Positions 1 to 8,673 are shown, counted from the stretch's first letter. The stretch is 64,000 nt of DNA from Pseudomonas fluorescens (GCF_000802965.1 NZ_JSAK01000019.1:1-64000), one strand, 5' to 3'. A program made the numbers and translations. Notes: generated from the sequence alone by a model not told the origin.

Positions 1-172
1 AAGCAGTTGGGGTTTTGTTTTTTCGGTCGAAAATAGGCACGCCCCACTCAAGGTCAATCGTGAAAATAATCACACAAACCTGAGTCCACGGTTTTGGTAA
101 GGTGCAGCTCATTTTTAATGGACTGAGTTTGCGGCCACGGATCGGCATTATTCTCAATGAGTTGCTGTACAA

Positions 173-2065
173 GTGCCTGAACCAATACCAATCAAAGACC
201 ACGAAAAAGAGACGCGCCTGGTCAACAAAAGACTGATGGCCTGCGCCTCCTTCGTCGTCGCCATTACCTGCGCGCTGGTGGTGCGCATGTATGTCTTGCA
301 GGTCGTCGAATTCGACTATCACTCCACAATCTCTGAGAACAACCGCGTCCACGTCCTGCCTATCACTCCTACTCGTGGGTTGATCTACGACCGCAATGGC
401 GTAGTCCTGGCAGATAACCGGCCCAGCTACAACCTGACCATCACCCGCGAACGCGCGTCCGATGTCAAAGAAGAGCTCGACGAGGTAGTTAACCTCCTGC
501 ATCTACCTGCTGAGGACCGCACACTGTTCGACAAGGCGATGAAGCAGGCACGGCATCCGTTCGTACCGGTCACGCTGTTCTATGAGCTCACTGAAGAACA
601 GATTGCTGTACTCGCGGTTAACGAGTTCCGTTTGCCGGGCATTGATGTCGAACCGCAGTTCGTCCGTCACTATCCATTGGCCGAGCACTTCGCTCATTCG
701 ATCGGCTACGTCGGTCGCATCAACGAGAAGGAATCCAAGGTCCTGGATTCGGTCGAATACCGTGGCACCCAATCCATCGGTAAAACCGGGATCGAAAAAT
801 TCTACGAGTCGGAACTGCACGGCCACGTCGGTTACGAGGAAGTCGAAACCAACGCCCAGGGCCGGGTTCTGCGGGTGCTCAAGCACACCGATCCAATCCC
901 CGGCAAAAACATCGTCCTGAGCCTCGACGTCAAACTTCAGGAAGCCGCTGAGCAAGCCTTGGGCGATCGTCGTGGTTCGGTGGTGGCGCTTGATCCCTCC
1001 ACCGGCGAAGTGCTGGCCATGGTCAGTAAGCCAAGTTTCGACCCTAATCTGTTTGTCACCGGCATCAGCTTCAAGGAATACGCGGCACTGCACGATTCAA
1101 TCGACCGGCCTCTATTCAATCGGGTGCTGCGCGGCCTCTACGCGCCAGGTTCGACCATCAAGCCGGAAGTCGCGATTGCCGGTCTCGACACCGGCGTTGT
1201 GACGCCGCAAACCCGGGTCTTCGATCCGGGTTACTACCAACTCCCTGACTTCGATCACAAGTATCGCAACTGGAACCACAGCGGCGACGGTTGGGTGGAC
1301 ATGGACGCGGCAATCATGCGTTCCAACGACACCTACTTCTACGACCTCGCGCACAAGCTGGGCATTGATCGACTGCACGATTACATGGCGATGTTCGGCC
1401 TCGGCGAAAAGGTTTCGTTGGACATGTATGAAGAGTCCGCCGGCCTGATGCCGTCCCAAGCCTGGAAGCGCGCCACGCGACGTCAGCCGTGGTTCCCGGG
1501 TGAGACGGTGATTCTCGGCATCGGCCAGGGCTACATGCAGGTCACGCCGCTGCAACTGGCCCAGGCCACGGCGCTGATCGCCAACAAAGGCGTGTGGAAT
1601 CGTCCGCACCTGGCCAAAACCGTGGACGGCGTAGCGCCGGTGGATGAGCACCCGATGCCAAACATCCTGCTCAAGGATCCGCGTGACTGGGAGCAGGTCA
1701 ACCACGGTATGCAGATGGTCATGCACGATGCCCGCGGGATTGCCCGGGCGGCGGCGGCGGGGGCGCAGTATCGCATCGCCGGCAAGAGCGGCACTGCGCA
1801 GGTGGTGGCGATCAAGCAGGGCGAACGTTACAACCGTGAGAAAACCCGCGAGCGAAACCGTGACAACGCGTTGTTTGTGGGCTTCGCCCCAGCTGAGCAT
1901 CCTAAAATTGTCATTTCGGTGATGATCGAGAACGGCGAGGCCGGTGGTCGCGTCGCAGGTCCTGTGGTGCGGCAGATCATGGACGCCTGGTTGCTCGATC
2001 AGGACGGCCACTTGAAGCCGCAATACGCGGCGCCGAGCAAATTACCGGGCGATTCTCACGTTTAG
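173..2065 (+). CDS. mrdA: Penicillin-binding protein 2 (peptidoglycan D,D-transpeptidase), mrdA paralogue
   Basis: Class B penicillin-binding protein that cross-links peptidoglycan in the periplasm during cell elongation. The 630-residue product has a short cytoplasmic N-terminus, one membrane anchor (about residues 20-45), a PBP dimerisation region and a C-terminal transpeptidase domain. All three active-site motifs are visible: STIK with nucleophile Ser327, SND in 'MRSNDTYFY', and KSG at Lys538. Length is normal for PBP2. The start is a GTG with a poor ribosome binding site; the 'IKDHEKETRLV' N-terminus is typical of Pseudomonas PBP2. The usual partners rodA and rlpA are not adjacent on the right, where REP repeats follow; the left side is cut by the window. 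It may therefore be a second, stand-alone PBP2 copy. The family is certain; whether it is the main elongation PBP2 is not. Confidence 0.88.
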   Translation: MPEPIPIKDHEKETRLVNKRLMACASFVVAITCALVVRMYVLQVVEFDYHSTISENNRVHVLPITPTRGLIYDRNGVVLADNRPSYNLTITRERASDVKEELDEVVNLLHLPAEDRTLFDKAMKQARHPFVPVTLFYELTEEQIAVLAVNEFRLPGIDVEPQFVRHYPLAEHFAHSIGYVGRINEKESKVLDSVEYRGTQSIGKTGIEKFYESELHGHVGYEEVETNAQGRVLRVLKHTDPIPGKNIVLSLDVKLQEAAEQALGDRRGSVVALDPSTGEVLAMVSKPSFDPNLFVTGISFKEYAALHDSIDRPLFNRVLRGLYAPGSTIKPEVAIAGLDTGVVTPQTRVFDPGYYQLPDFDHKYRNWNHSGDGWVDMDAAIMRSNDTYFYDLAHKLGIDRLHDYMAMFGLGEKVSLDMYEESAGLMPSQAWKRATRRQPWFPGETVILGIGQGYMQVTPLQLAQATALIANKGVWNRPHLAKTVDGVAPVDEHPMPNILLKDPRDWEQVNHGMQMVMHDARGIARAAAAGAQYRIAGKSGTAQVVAIKQGERYNREKTRERNRDNALFVGFAPAEHPKIVISVMIENGEAGGRVAGPVVRQIMDAWLLDQDGHLKPQYAAPSKLPGDSHV

Positions 2066-2170
2066 TGCCGAACGGCTTCATCGCACATCTCACGAATCTT
2101 TCTGAAGGTCCACCAACGCTGGAAGGAAATCCGCGAGGACTCTGTGTTATCCGCTGTCCGGGGATGCCGA

Positions 2171-2262
2171 CATCGCTAGCAAGCCAGTTCCTACAGATTG
2201 ATGGTGTTCACCTTTTTCGTGAACGACTCAGTTCCGTAGGAGCAAGCTTGCTCGCGATGAGG
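2171..2262. repeat. REP-type inverted repeat pair (family B, diverged)
   Basis: A unit reading CATCGCTAGCAAGCCAG (2171-2195) is followed by an inverted related unit, GTAGGAGCAAGCTTGCTCGC (2234-2262). Together they form the usual REP doublet between mrdA and the next gene. The whole 2066-2282 gap holds only this. Confidence 0.75.
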
Positions 2263-2282
2263 CCATCACAGATGCTGAAGAT

Positions 2283-2684
2283 TCAAACCCCCGGCACCGG
2301 ACACCCCAAATCCCCCTCCTGACACTTCAAGTAAGTCTTGAACGTCTCAACCCGCGCCTTGGTCAATTCCGTCACGCAATTGCTGTAGATCAGCGGATAA
2401 ACGCTCCCGCCTTCCACCGCGGACGCCGAAAACTTGCACTCGGCATCGCGAAACGCAATCCACGAACGCTGCGCGCCCACCAGCAGTTTCTTGCTGTCGG
2501 GATTGCCCTTCAAACGCGTGGTGATCTGCTGGTAAAGCGCATTCAACTCTTTATCTGCGGCCGCATGCTGTAGCGACGCACACTGATTCATCGTGGCCTG
2601 ATCGGTGGCGTTATCGCAGTCCACGGCTTGGGCCAGGGGAATGAACAGCAAAGGCGTCAGCGCCAGGAAAAAACGTGGGTACAT
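2283..2684 (-). CDS. Secreted DUF1311 / LprI-type small periplasmic protein
   Basis: A 133-residue exported protein. The N-terminus 'MYPRFFLALTPLLFIPLAQA' is a clear Sec signal peptide. The mature part begins 'VDCDNATDQATMNQC' and contains 'WIAFRDAECKF', both typical of the DUF1311 (lysozyme-inhibitor LprI-like N-terminal) family, with conserved cysteines expected to form disulphides. I chose the start at 2684 because it places the signal peptide at the N-terminus; the open frame runs on upstream into REP-like sequence, which is unlikely to be coding. A role such as lysozyme inhibition is family-level inference only. It stands alone, convergent with mrdA. Confidence 0.75.
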   Translation of the reverse strand: MYPRFFLALTPLLFIPLAQAVDCDNATDQATMNQCASLQHAAADKELNALYQQITTRLKGNPDSKKLLVGAQRSWIAFRDAECKFSASAVEGGSVYPLIYSNCVTELTKARVETFKTYLKCQEGDLGCPVPGV

Positions 2685-2765
2685 GGACAAAGCTCGCTGT
2701 AACCGGAAAAAGTGAGGTGCAGTGTAGCGAAGGCAAGTGAACAAACTTGCAGCCCGGCACAAACC

Positions 2766-2893
2766 TGTTGCGAGGGTGCTTGCTCCCGCTGAGGTGCGAA
2801 GCGCCCCCAATCATTTATTCAGAGTGACACCGATTTACCACTGCTGTGCAGGCGAGCGGGACGGTGCGGCGATCCGACAGGCTTCCTCGCCAC
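2766..2893. repeat. Degenerate REP doublet (family A)
   Basis: The left unit, TTGCGAGGGTGCTTGCTCCC, and the right end, TTCCTCGCCAC, match the family A REP seen at 6569, 34294 and elsewhere, but the inner part of the right unit has decayed. Confidence 0.6.
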
Positions 2894-2906
2894 AGAATAT
2901 GAGTTG

Positions 2907-3821
2907 TCAACGGGAAACAGTGCTGCAGTCCATCAGGGCGTCAGCCATTGCTTCGATGCCTTCGCGCTGGTGCAACTTTTCTAGCCAGACTTCGGGAATG
3001 GCCTGTACGCCGTAATGAGCCCCGGCCAATTGGCCGACGATGGCAGCAGTAGTGTCAGCATCGTCGCCCAGATTGGCGGCTTTTAGGATGGCTGCTTCAA
3101 AAGTGTTTGTGTGATGGAAGCACCATAGGGCCGCTTCGAGTGAGGCAACGCAGTATCCGGTGCCTTGAATATTGCTTTCAGGTTTGGCGAGGAAATCGCT
3201 TCGGGCGATGGCGGTGACTTTTGGTTCAAGGAATGATGCATCTGTTGCGTTGAGCAAATCCTGCTTGGATGTGCCTCGCAGTGCCTCGCAGATTAGATCA
3301 GCGAACAACAGACAGCATTCGACTGCTTCCGGCGCAGCGTGCGTTGTCCGTGAGCTCTTGGCGGCAAAGGTTCGCACCCGCTCGCGATTTGGAAAGTAAT
3401 ACAGCACCACGGGCACCAGGCGCATCAGTGAACCATTGCCGGCCGTATAGGGATCGCTGGAGCCGGCGAATGGTTGGCCGGTCTCCTTGTACCGAGCCAG
3501 TGCATCACTGACGGTCATCCCAATGTCGAAGCATTCCCCGGTTGAACTCAAGTGTCCGTGTTGCCACCAATCGAGGTACCGGTCCATCTGGTCCGCCGCA
3601 TCGAAGCCGTTTTTGGCTAACAGACTTTCGGCCAGGCACAGCGCCATTGAAGTGTCATCGGTCCATTGTCCAGGCTTGAGGTGGAACGGACCGCCGCCGA
3701 CCATGTTGGTCAGGTGTGGGAAAGATCCGCGCGGCTGGAACTCGACACTGGTGCCAACAGCATCACCGCAGGCCAGGCCCAGTAGAGCTCCGCGATAACG
3801 TTCGATGAGCGAAGGCTGCAT
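2907..3821 (-). CDS. ADP-ribosylglycohydrolase (DraG/ARH family)
   Basis: A 304-residue protein of the ADP-ribosyl-hydrolase superfamily, which removes ADP-ribose from proteins or small acceptors using two Mg2+ ions. The metal-binding signatures are present: GDAVG at 19-23, WTDDTS around 53-58 and GDDADT at 252-257. Start chosen at 3821 because AAGGAA sits just upstream and the family N-terminus ('ERYRGALLGLACGDAVG') follows directly; a longer open frame upstream is not needed. No ADP-ribosyltransferase or DraT partner is nearby, so the substrate cannot be inferred. Confidence 0.85.
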   Translation of the reverse strand: MQPSLIERYRGALLGLACGDAVGTSVEFQPRGSFPHLTNMVGGGPFHLKPGQWTDDTSMALCLAESLLAKNGFDAADQMDRYLDWWQHGHLSSTGECFDIGMTVSDALARYKETGQPFAGSSDPYTAGNGSLMRLVPVVLYYFPNRERVRTFAAKSSRTTHAAPEAVECCLLFADLICEALRGTSKQDLLNATDASFLEPKVTAIARSDFLAKPESNIQGTGYCVASLEAALWCFHHTNTFEAAILKAANLGDDADTTAAIVGQLAGAHYGVQAIPEVWLEKLHQREGIEAMADALMDCSTVSR

Positions 3822-4012
3822 GAAAATTCCTTTTTTCGGGGCAAATACGTTGGGGAACGTTAGCAGGTTTGATCGGCTGACTTTGCTCGCTGATCTCGAA
3901 CTTATCACCAGAAATGCAGCCGAATGTTTCAGGCAAAGTTGATCGTCGCACAACTTTAGGGTTGGACATGTGGTCTTACAGGCCTACTGTTGTTCATTAC
4001 AGGAGGTGATGT

Positions 4013-4495
4013 ATGAAACCAGTACCCAATAGTTTTGAGCGCAAAATCACGCTCAAATCGCCGCGTTCCCATGTATGGCGTGCCTTGGTCGATGCCGAGG
4101 CGTTTGGACAATGGTTCGGTGTTGCGCTCGAAGGCAGGCGTTTTATTGCCGGCGAGTGGACGCAGGGGCAGGTTACATATCCCGGTTATGAACATGTGTT
4201 GTGGAACGTGCTGGTCGAGCGGGTCGAGCCGCAGCAGTTGTTTTCCTTTCGCTGGCATCCCTACGCGGTGAACCCGAAAATCGACTACTCCCAAGAGCCC
4301 ACTACGCTGGTCAAATTCGAACTGGCAGACTACGAGGACGGCACGTTGCTCAAAGTTTCCGAGTCAGGTTTCGCGCACATTCCCGACATACGCCAGAAAG
4401 AGGCGTATTACATGGACAGCCGTGGCTGGGAAGAGCAAATGAACCGACTTGAACAATTCCTCACCGAAAACGCCAAGGCCCGTGAGCGAGAGTGA
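4013..4495 (+). CDS. SRPBCC (AHSA1/START-like) family protein
   Basis: A 160-residue single-domain protein with the Activator-of-Hsp90-like SRPBCC fold: 'ITLKSPRSHVWRALVDAEAFGQWFG' at the N-terminus and a terminal helix containing 'GWEEQMNRLEQFL'. Such proteins bind hydrophobic ligands, and many sit beside ArsR regulators; none is found here. A strong ribosome binding site (AGGAGGTGAT) just before the ATG decides the start. It is divergent from the ADP-ribosylglycohydrolase, with about 190 bp between them. The ligand is unknown. Confidence 0.8.
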   Translation: MKPVPNSFERKITLKSPRSHVWRALVDAEAFGQWFGVALEGRRFIAGEWTQGQVTYPGYEHVLWNVLVERVEPQQLFSFRWHPYAVNPKIDYSQEPTTLVKFELADYEDGTLLKVSESGFAHIPDIRQKEAYYMDSRGWEEQMNRLEQFLTENAKARERE

Positions 4496-4552
4496 CTAAC
4501 CGCGGCTCCTGACCTGCCGCCTGAGGCGTCTAAGGGTTTTCGGAAGATCCCT

Positions 4553-4570
4553 TATAGCGAATGTCTTACA
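4553..4570 (+). promoter_or_regulatory. GacA-type upstream activating sequence
   Basis: TATAGC-N6-CTTACA, an 18-bp element resembling the TGTAAG-N6-CTTACA palindrome bound by GacA before rsm small-RNA genes. The right half is perfect; the left half is diverged. Its centre lies about 65 bp before the proposed start of the sRNA, and a TATTCT -10 element is at 4615-4620. Confidence 0.65.
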
Positions 4571-4626
4571 CGCGTTACTGAATATGTCGTCTATTTAAGA
4601 TTGGATCCGATGCGTATTCTGGCCTC

Positions 4627-4741
4627 ATCCACTGAAGCACAGGGAGTGCCTCAGGATCATGGATGATCGGCCATTTGCACGGAATGCTGACGACAGGGAG
4701 TTGTAATGGTCTTGGAAGAACCCGCTTCGGCGGGTTTTTTT
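4627..4741 (+). ncRNA. rsmX: RsmX-like small regulatory RNA
   Basis: Non-coding stretch of about 115 nt carrying at least six GGA motifs, several in hairpin loops: GCAC-AGGGA-GTGC at 4637-4649 and GATCA-TGGA-TGATC just after. It ends in a strong intrinsic terminator (AACCCGC-TTCG-GCGGGTT followed by T residues, 4719-4741). Rsm RNAs sequester RsmA/RsmE through such GGA loops and relieve translational repression of secondary-metabolism genes. The start is inferred from the -10 element TATTCT at 4615-4620 and could be off by several bases. The GacA-like element upstream and the length near 119 nt fit RsmX better than RsmY or RsmZ. Confidence 0.78.
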
Positions 4742-4759
4742 ATGAGCGCAGGAAAAGTA

Positions 4760-4796
4760 ATGGCTGCGAGGACCTGGTCCCCGCAGCCATTTTTTT
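4760..4796. terminator. Intrinsic terminator hairpin between rsmX and inhA
   Basis: An ATGGCTGCG stem with GGACC/GGTCC in the upper part, closing with CGCAGCCAT and a T-run on the plus strand. It directly abuts the inhA stop codon, so it probably ends inhA transcription on the minus strand and backs up the rsmX terminator on the plus strand. Confidence 0.7.
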
Positions 4797-5482
4797 CACT
4801 GCAGATCGAGTTTCGCTGCGGCACGTTCGGTGATTTCCGCGCGCAGTTTCAATGAGCCAGCGGCACGTTTGCGGGCCTCTTCGAGCACGCTGGTCGGCGC
4901 TGTTTCCGGGCTCCCGGCTTTAAACGGTGGTGCCGGGGCGTATTCCAACTGCAATTGCACCAGCTCGGCGGTCTCCTGATCGAACAGCTCTGTGGCCAAG
5001 GTCAGGGCGAAATCGATGCCCGCAGTGATCCCGCCACCGGTCAGTAAGTTACCGTCACGCACCACCCGATCCTTCACGGCAATTGCGCCCAGCGGAGCCA
5101 GCAATTCGTGATAAGCCCAGTGGGTGGTGGCGCGTTTGCCCTTGAGCAATCCCGCCGCGCCGAGCACCAACGCACCGGTGCAGACCGACGTCACGTACCG
5201 CGCGTTGGCCGCTTGGGTCTTGATGAAGTCCAAAGTCTGCTCGTCTTCCATCAATGGGCCGACACCGCTTCCGCCGGGAATGCAAATCACGTCCAGCGTC
5301 GGGCAATCCTCAAAAGTCACGGTCGGTTTCAACATCAGGCCGGTGCTGGCAGTGATGGGCATCAGGTCCTTCCAGATCAGATGCACCTTCACGTCTGGCA
5401 GCGAAGCCAGTACGTCATAAGGGCCGGTCAGGTCGAGTTGCTGAACCTGTGGAAACAACAGAAAACCGATCTGCAAGGTCAT
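4796..5482 (-). CDS. inhA: Isonitrile hydratase (DJ-1/PfpI family)
   Basis: A 228-residue DJ-1/PfpI-fold enzyme that hydrates isonitriles to N-substituted formamides. The start 'MTLQIGFLLFPQVQQLDLTG' and the rest match, as I remember it, InhA of Pseudomonas putida N19-2 almost throughout, including identical length. The nucleophile is Cys101 in 'TSVCTGALVLG', the essential cysteine of InhA. I chose the internal ATG at 5482 over an earlier in-frame start because it matches the family N-terminus. It is divergent from a GlxA-type regulator with an 89-bp shared promoter region holding a palindrome, so it is probably controlled by that regulator. Confidence 0.85.
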   Translation of the reverse strand: MTLQIGFLLFPQVQQLDLTGPYDVLASLPDVKVHLIWKDLMPITASTGLMLKPTVTFEDCPTLDVICIPGGSGVGPLMEDEQTLDFIKTQAANARYVTSVCTGALVLGAAGLLKGKRATTHWAYHELLAPLGAIAVKDRVVRDGNLLTGGGITAGIDFALTLATELFDQETAELVQLQLEYAPAPPFKAGSPETAPTSVLEEARKRAAGSLKLRAEITERAAAKLDLQ

Positions 5483-5534
5483 GACGTTTTTTCTCCAGAA
5501 GTGGGTGGACGGCTCCACTGTAGGCGCTTAGGAT

Positions 5535-5550
5535 TTGGCGCATACGCCAA
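5535..5550. promoter_or_regulatory. Candidate operator palindrome in inhA/GlxA-regulator intergenic region
   Basis: TTGGCG-CATA-CGCCAA is a perfect 6-bp inverted repeat with a 4-bp centre. A third CGCCAA half-site abuts the regulator's ATG (5566-5571). Its place between divergent genes suggests the regulator's own binding site. Confidence 0.5.
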
Positions 5551-5571
5551 TCACCCCACGAATTACGCCAA

Positions 5572-6546
5572 ATGACTAAAACCATTCACGTGCTCGCGTT
5601 CGCCAACGTGCAGTTGCTCGACGTCACCGGGCCGTTGCAGGTGTTCGCGTCGGCCAACGACATCGCCCGCCAGCAAGGTATTCCAGCACCCTATGCGCCA
5701 ACGGTGATCGCCAGCGGCGGCGGGGCGGTGATGTCGTCGGCAGGGTTGGCGTTGCTGGCGGAACCGTTGCCGGAACAGGGCAGCGATACCTTGATCATTG
5801 CCGGCGGCTGGGGCGTATACGCGGCGGCGCAAGATCTGCCGCTGGTGGCCTGGGTGCGCGAGCATGCATCTGGGTGCCGACGGGTTTCATCGGTGTGCAC
5901 CGGGGCGTTTTTGCTGGCCGCCAGTGGCTGGCTCGATGGCCGGCGCGTGGTGACCCATTGGACTCGCTGCGAACAGTTGGCGCAGCAACACCCGCAGTTG
6001 CAGGTCGAGCCCAATCCGATCTTCATCAACGACGGCCCGGTCTGGACGTCGGCCGGAGTGACTGCCGGCATCGACCTGGCGCTGGCCATGGTCGAGCAAG
6101 ACCTCGGCCGAGCCATGGCCCTGGAAGTCGCCCGACAACTGGTGATGTTTCTCAAGCGCCCCGGCGGACAGTCGCAATTCAGCGTGACTCTGTCATTGCA
6201 GAAAGAAGGCAACCGCTTCGATGACCTTCACGCCTGGATCAGTGAAAACCTTACCAAGGATCTCGGCATCCCGACGCTAGCCCTTCAGGCTGGCATGAGC
6301 GAACGCAGCTTCGTCCGCCACTACCGCGCCGACACAGGCCAGACCCCGGCCCGGGCCATCGAACTGATCCGAGTCGAGACCGCGCGTCGCTTGCTCAGCG
6401 ATACCGGCGTGCCGATCAAACGGGTCGCCGTGCAATGCGGGTTCGGCAGCGAAGAAACCCTGCGCCGCAGTTTTCTGCGGGCCATGGGCGTGACGCCGCA
6501 GGCTTATCGGGAACGGTTTTCGGTCAGCGTTGCGGCGGATTCTTAA
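5572..6546 (+). CDS. GlxA family transcriptional regulator (DJ-1/PfpI + AraC HTH)
   Basis: A 324-residue regulator. The N-terminal half (about 1-190) is a DJ-1/PfpI-like domain with 'SVCTGAFLLAASGWLDGRR'; the C-terminal part (about 215-320) is an AraC-type double helix-turn-helix ('LALQAGMSERSFVRHYR', 'IKRVAVQCGFGSEETLRRSF'). This architecture is the GlxA/FtrA class, in which the PfpI domain usually senses a ligand. It sits head to head with inhA, itself a PfpI protein, which suggests control of isonitrile or amide metabolism; this is inference. The ribosome binding site is weak, but the N-terminus 'TKTIHVLAFANVQLLDVTG' is typical. Confidence 0.85.
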   Translation: MTKTIHVLAFANVQLLDVTGPLQVFASANDIARQQGIPAPYAPTVIASGGGAVMSSAGLALLAEPLPEQGSDTLIIAGGWGVYAAAQDLPLVAWVREHASGCRRVSSVCTGAFLLAASGWLDGRRVVTHWTRCEQLAQQHPQLQVEPNPIFINDGPVWTSAGVTAGIDLALAMVEQDLGRAMALEVARQLVMFLKRPGGQSQFSVTLSLQKEGNRFDDLHAWISENLTKDLGIPTLALQAGMSERSFVRHYRADTGQTPARAIELIRVETARRLLSDTGVPIKRVAVQCGFGSEETLRRSFLRAMGVTPQAYRERFSVSVAADS

Positions 6547-6568
6547 CGCTGTAAGCGTGATGGACTTT

Positions 6569-6698
6569 GTGGCGAGGGAGCTTGCTCCCGCTGGGTTGCG
6601 AAGCAGCCCTGAAATCTGAGTACGGTATGTGAGTTGTTCAGGGTTCAAAGGGGTTGGCGACTGCTGCGCAGCCGAGCGGGAGCAAGCTCCCTCGCCAC
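6569..6698. repeat. REP doublet (family A)
   Basis: GTGGCGAGGGAGCTTGCTCC at the left end and its inverted copy ending CTCCCTCGCCAC at the right flank about 75 bp of unique sequence. It fills the gap between the convergent regulator and GH15 genes. Confidence 0.85.
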
Positions 6699-6727
6699 GG
6701 GTGATAGGTGGTGTCGGACAGACTTGT

Positions 6728-8554
6728 TTACGGCTGCCACACGCTCTTTTCCCCACTCAACTTCCGATCGAGAAAACACGCCGCGCTGATCAACGCCAGG
6801 TGCGTCAGCGCTTGCGGTGTGTTGCCCATGTGACGCGCATGACTGTCGAATTCTTCGGCGTACAGCCCCAGCGGGTTGGCGTAGCGCAGCAGTTGTTCGA
6901 ACTCCAGATGAGCCTTGTTGACCTGGCCGGCGCGGGCCAGGCATTCGACGTACCAGAAGGAGCACGCGGCAAATGCGCCTTCTGTACCGGGCAGGCCGTC
7001 GATGTGCTTGTCGTCATTGTGGTAGCGGTAAACCATGCCGTCGCGCACCAGGTTCTTTTCAATGGCGTCGAGGGTCGCCAGCCAGCGTGGGTCCTTGGCG
7101 CTGACGAAACGCACCAGCGGCATCAGCAACATTGATCCGTCGAGCGCGTTGCCGCCGATGTGCTGCACGAAATGCCCGCGTTCTTCATTCCAGAAGTTTT
7201 CCCAGATGTCTGTGTAAATGGCCTGACGGGTCTGATCCCAACGGGCGAACGGCGCGGGCAGGGAGCGTTTCGAGGCGAGGCGGATCGCCCGGTCCAATGC
7301 GACCCAGCACATAAGTCGCGAGTGCAGGAAATGATGCTGCTCGCCGCGCATTTCCCAGATGCCAACGTCTTCCTGTTCCCAGGTTTCACACACCTGATCG
7401 ATCACTTGCACCGTGTGCTTCCAACCCTCATGGGAAATGGCTTCGCCGTACTTGTTCACCAGATAAATCGCGTCCATCAGCTCGCCGAAGATGTCCAGTT
7501 GCACCTGCGCGTAGGCCAGGTTGCCGATGCGCACCGGTTTCGCACCGCCATGGCCGGACAAATGAGGGAGTTCGACTTCCGGCAATTCCTGGCGGCCGTC
7601 GATGCCATACAGAATATTGAGTTTCATCGATTGGCCGTGGCAGTCGCTGACTCGCCCGCGCAACCAGCGCATGTAGGCGTTGGCCTCTTCGACAAAGCCC
7701 AGGCGCATGAAGGCGTATACCGTGAACGAGGCGTCGCGTATCCAGGTGTAGCGGTAATCCCAGTTGCGTTCGCCGCCGGTGACTTCCGGCAGGCCGAAAG
7801 TCGCCGCCGCGAGGATCGCGCCGTGTTTGCGCGAGGTCAGCAGCTTCATCGCCAGCGCCGAGCGATTGACCATTTCCCGCCAGCGGCCGCGATAGTTGGA
7901 CTGGCCGATCCAGTCGCGCCAGAATTTCAACGTGCGCTCCAGGCACATCGACGCAGCACCTTCCTTGAAGCGCGGATCGTCGATGGCGCCGAGCAGGAAC
8001 TCGGCCGTCTGGTCTTGTTTGAGAGTGAATTCGGCAACTGCTGCCTGGCCTTCGACCCGCATAGCCTGATCCGCCGCCAGGCGCAGGGACGGCTGATCGG
8101 CAGCCTCGAAAACCACGTCCTTTTTATCGAGGCGGGCGTGGGTGCGAGCGCGAGCGTAGTCATGGCGCACCGCGCAGCGCAGGTGAAACGTTGCCTGGCC
8201 GCTGACTACGCGAACCCGGCGCATCAGCACCGGCAAGCTATCTTCGCTGTCGCCGATGGGCAGCAGGTCGGTGATTTCTACCACAGCGTGATCGCTGAGC
8301 CAGCGGGTTTGCAGGACATTGGTGTCCGGCAGGTAGATTTGCTCGCGACGCGCATCGGGCAGGTCCGGGGAGAGTTGGAAGATACCTGCCTCGGGGGTGT
8401 CCAGCAGGGAACAGAAGATCGACGGGCTATCGAATTCCGGCCAGCAGAAAAAATCCACGCTGCCCTTGTCATTGACCAGCGCGGCGCTGCGCATATCGCC
8501 GATGATGCCGTGGCCGTCGATGGGGCTTTGTCGTTCGGGGTGATGGTCGGGCAT
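6728..8554 (-). CDS. Glycoside hydrolase family 15 (glucoamylase/trehalase-like)
   Basis: A 608-residue cytoplasmic GH15 enzyme of the bacterial glucoamylase-like type. An N-terminal beta-sandwich region opens 'PIDGHGIIGDMRSAALV' and is followed by an (alpha/alpha)6 barrel. The signature 'WDYRYTWIRDASFTVYAF' and the late 'GLPGTEGAFAACSFWYVECLA' are diagnostic; the family uses two glutamates in an inverting mechanism. No signal peptide. I chose ATG 8554 with GGAG about 10 nt upstream rather than a TTG six codons earlier. The substrate may be an alpha-glucan or trehalose. The next gene upstream on the same strand, the isomerase-terpene synthase fusion, is 119 bp away, so co-transcription is possible. 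Confidence 0.85.
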   Translation of the reverse strand: MPDHHPERQSPIDGHGIIGDMRSAALVNDKGSVDFFCWPEFDSPSIFCSLLDTPEAGIFQLSPDLPDARREQIYLPDTNVLQTRWLSDHAVVEITDLLPIGDSEDSLPVLMRRVRVVSGQATFHLRCAVRHDYARARTHARLDKKDVVFEAADQPSLRLAADQAMRVEGQAAVAEFTLKQDQTAEFLLGAIDDPRFKEGAASMCLERTLKFWRDWIGQSNYRGRWREMVNRSALAMKLLTSRKHGAILAAATFGLPEVTGGERNWDYRYTWIRDASFTVYAFMRLGFVEEANAYMRWLRGRVSDCHGQSMKLNILYGIDGRQELPEVELPHLSGHGGAKPVRIGNLAYAQVQLDIFGELMDAIYLVNKYGEAISHEGWKHTVQVIDQVCETWEQEDVGIWEMRGEQHHFLHSRLMCWVALDRAIRLASKRSLPAPFARWDQTRQAIYTDIWENFWNEERGHFVQHIGGNALDGSMLLMPLVRFVSAKDPRWLATLDAIEKNLVRDGMVYRYHNDDKHIDGLPGTEGAFAACSFWYVECLARAGQVNKAHLEFEQLLRYANPLGLYAEEFDSHARHMGNTPQALTHLALISAACFLDRKLSGEKSVWQP

Positions 8555-8673
8555 TGTCGCGAAACTCCACAATTCAAGCGCGTATTCAGCTGACTGGGGC
8601 GCGCCGTCGAGAGTTCATGACCACCCATGAAAAGATCTTCACTTCAAGGCCGCCCCTTCGTCACGCCCTGATC

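Noticed and set aside
1..172. Gene upstream of mrdA
   Set aside because: No frame with a credible start or motif; treated as 5' intergenic sequence.
2065..2322. 85-codon open frame after mrdA
   Set aside because: It lies over the REP doublet and has no ribosome binding site or homology I recognise.
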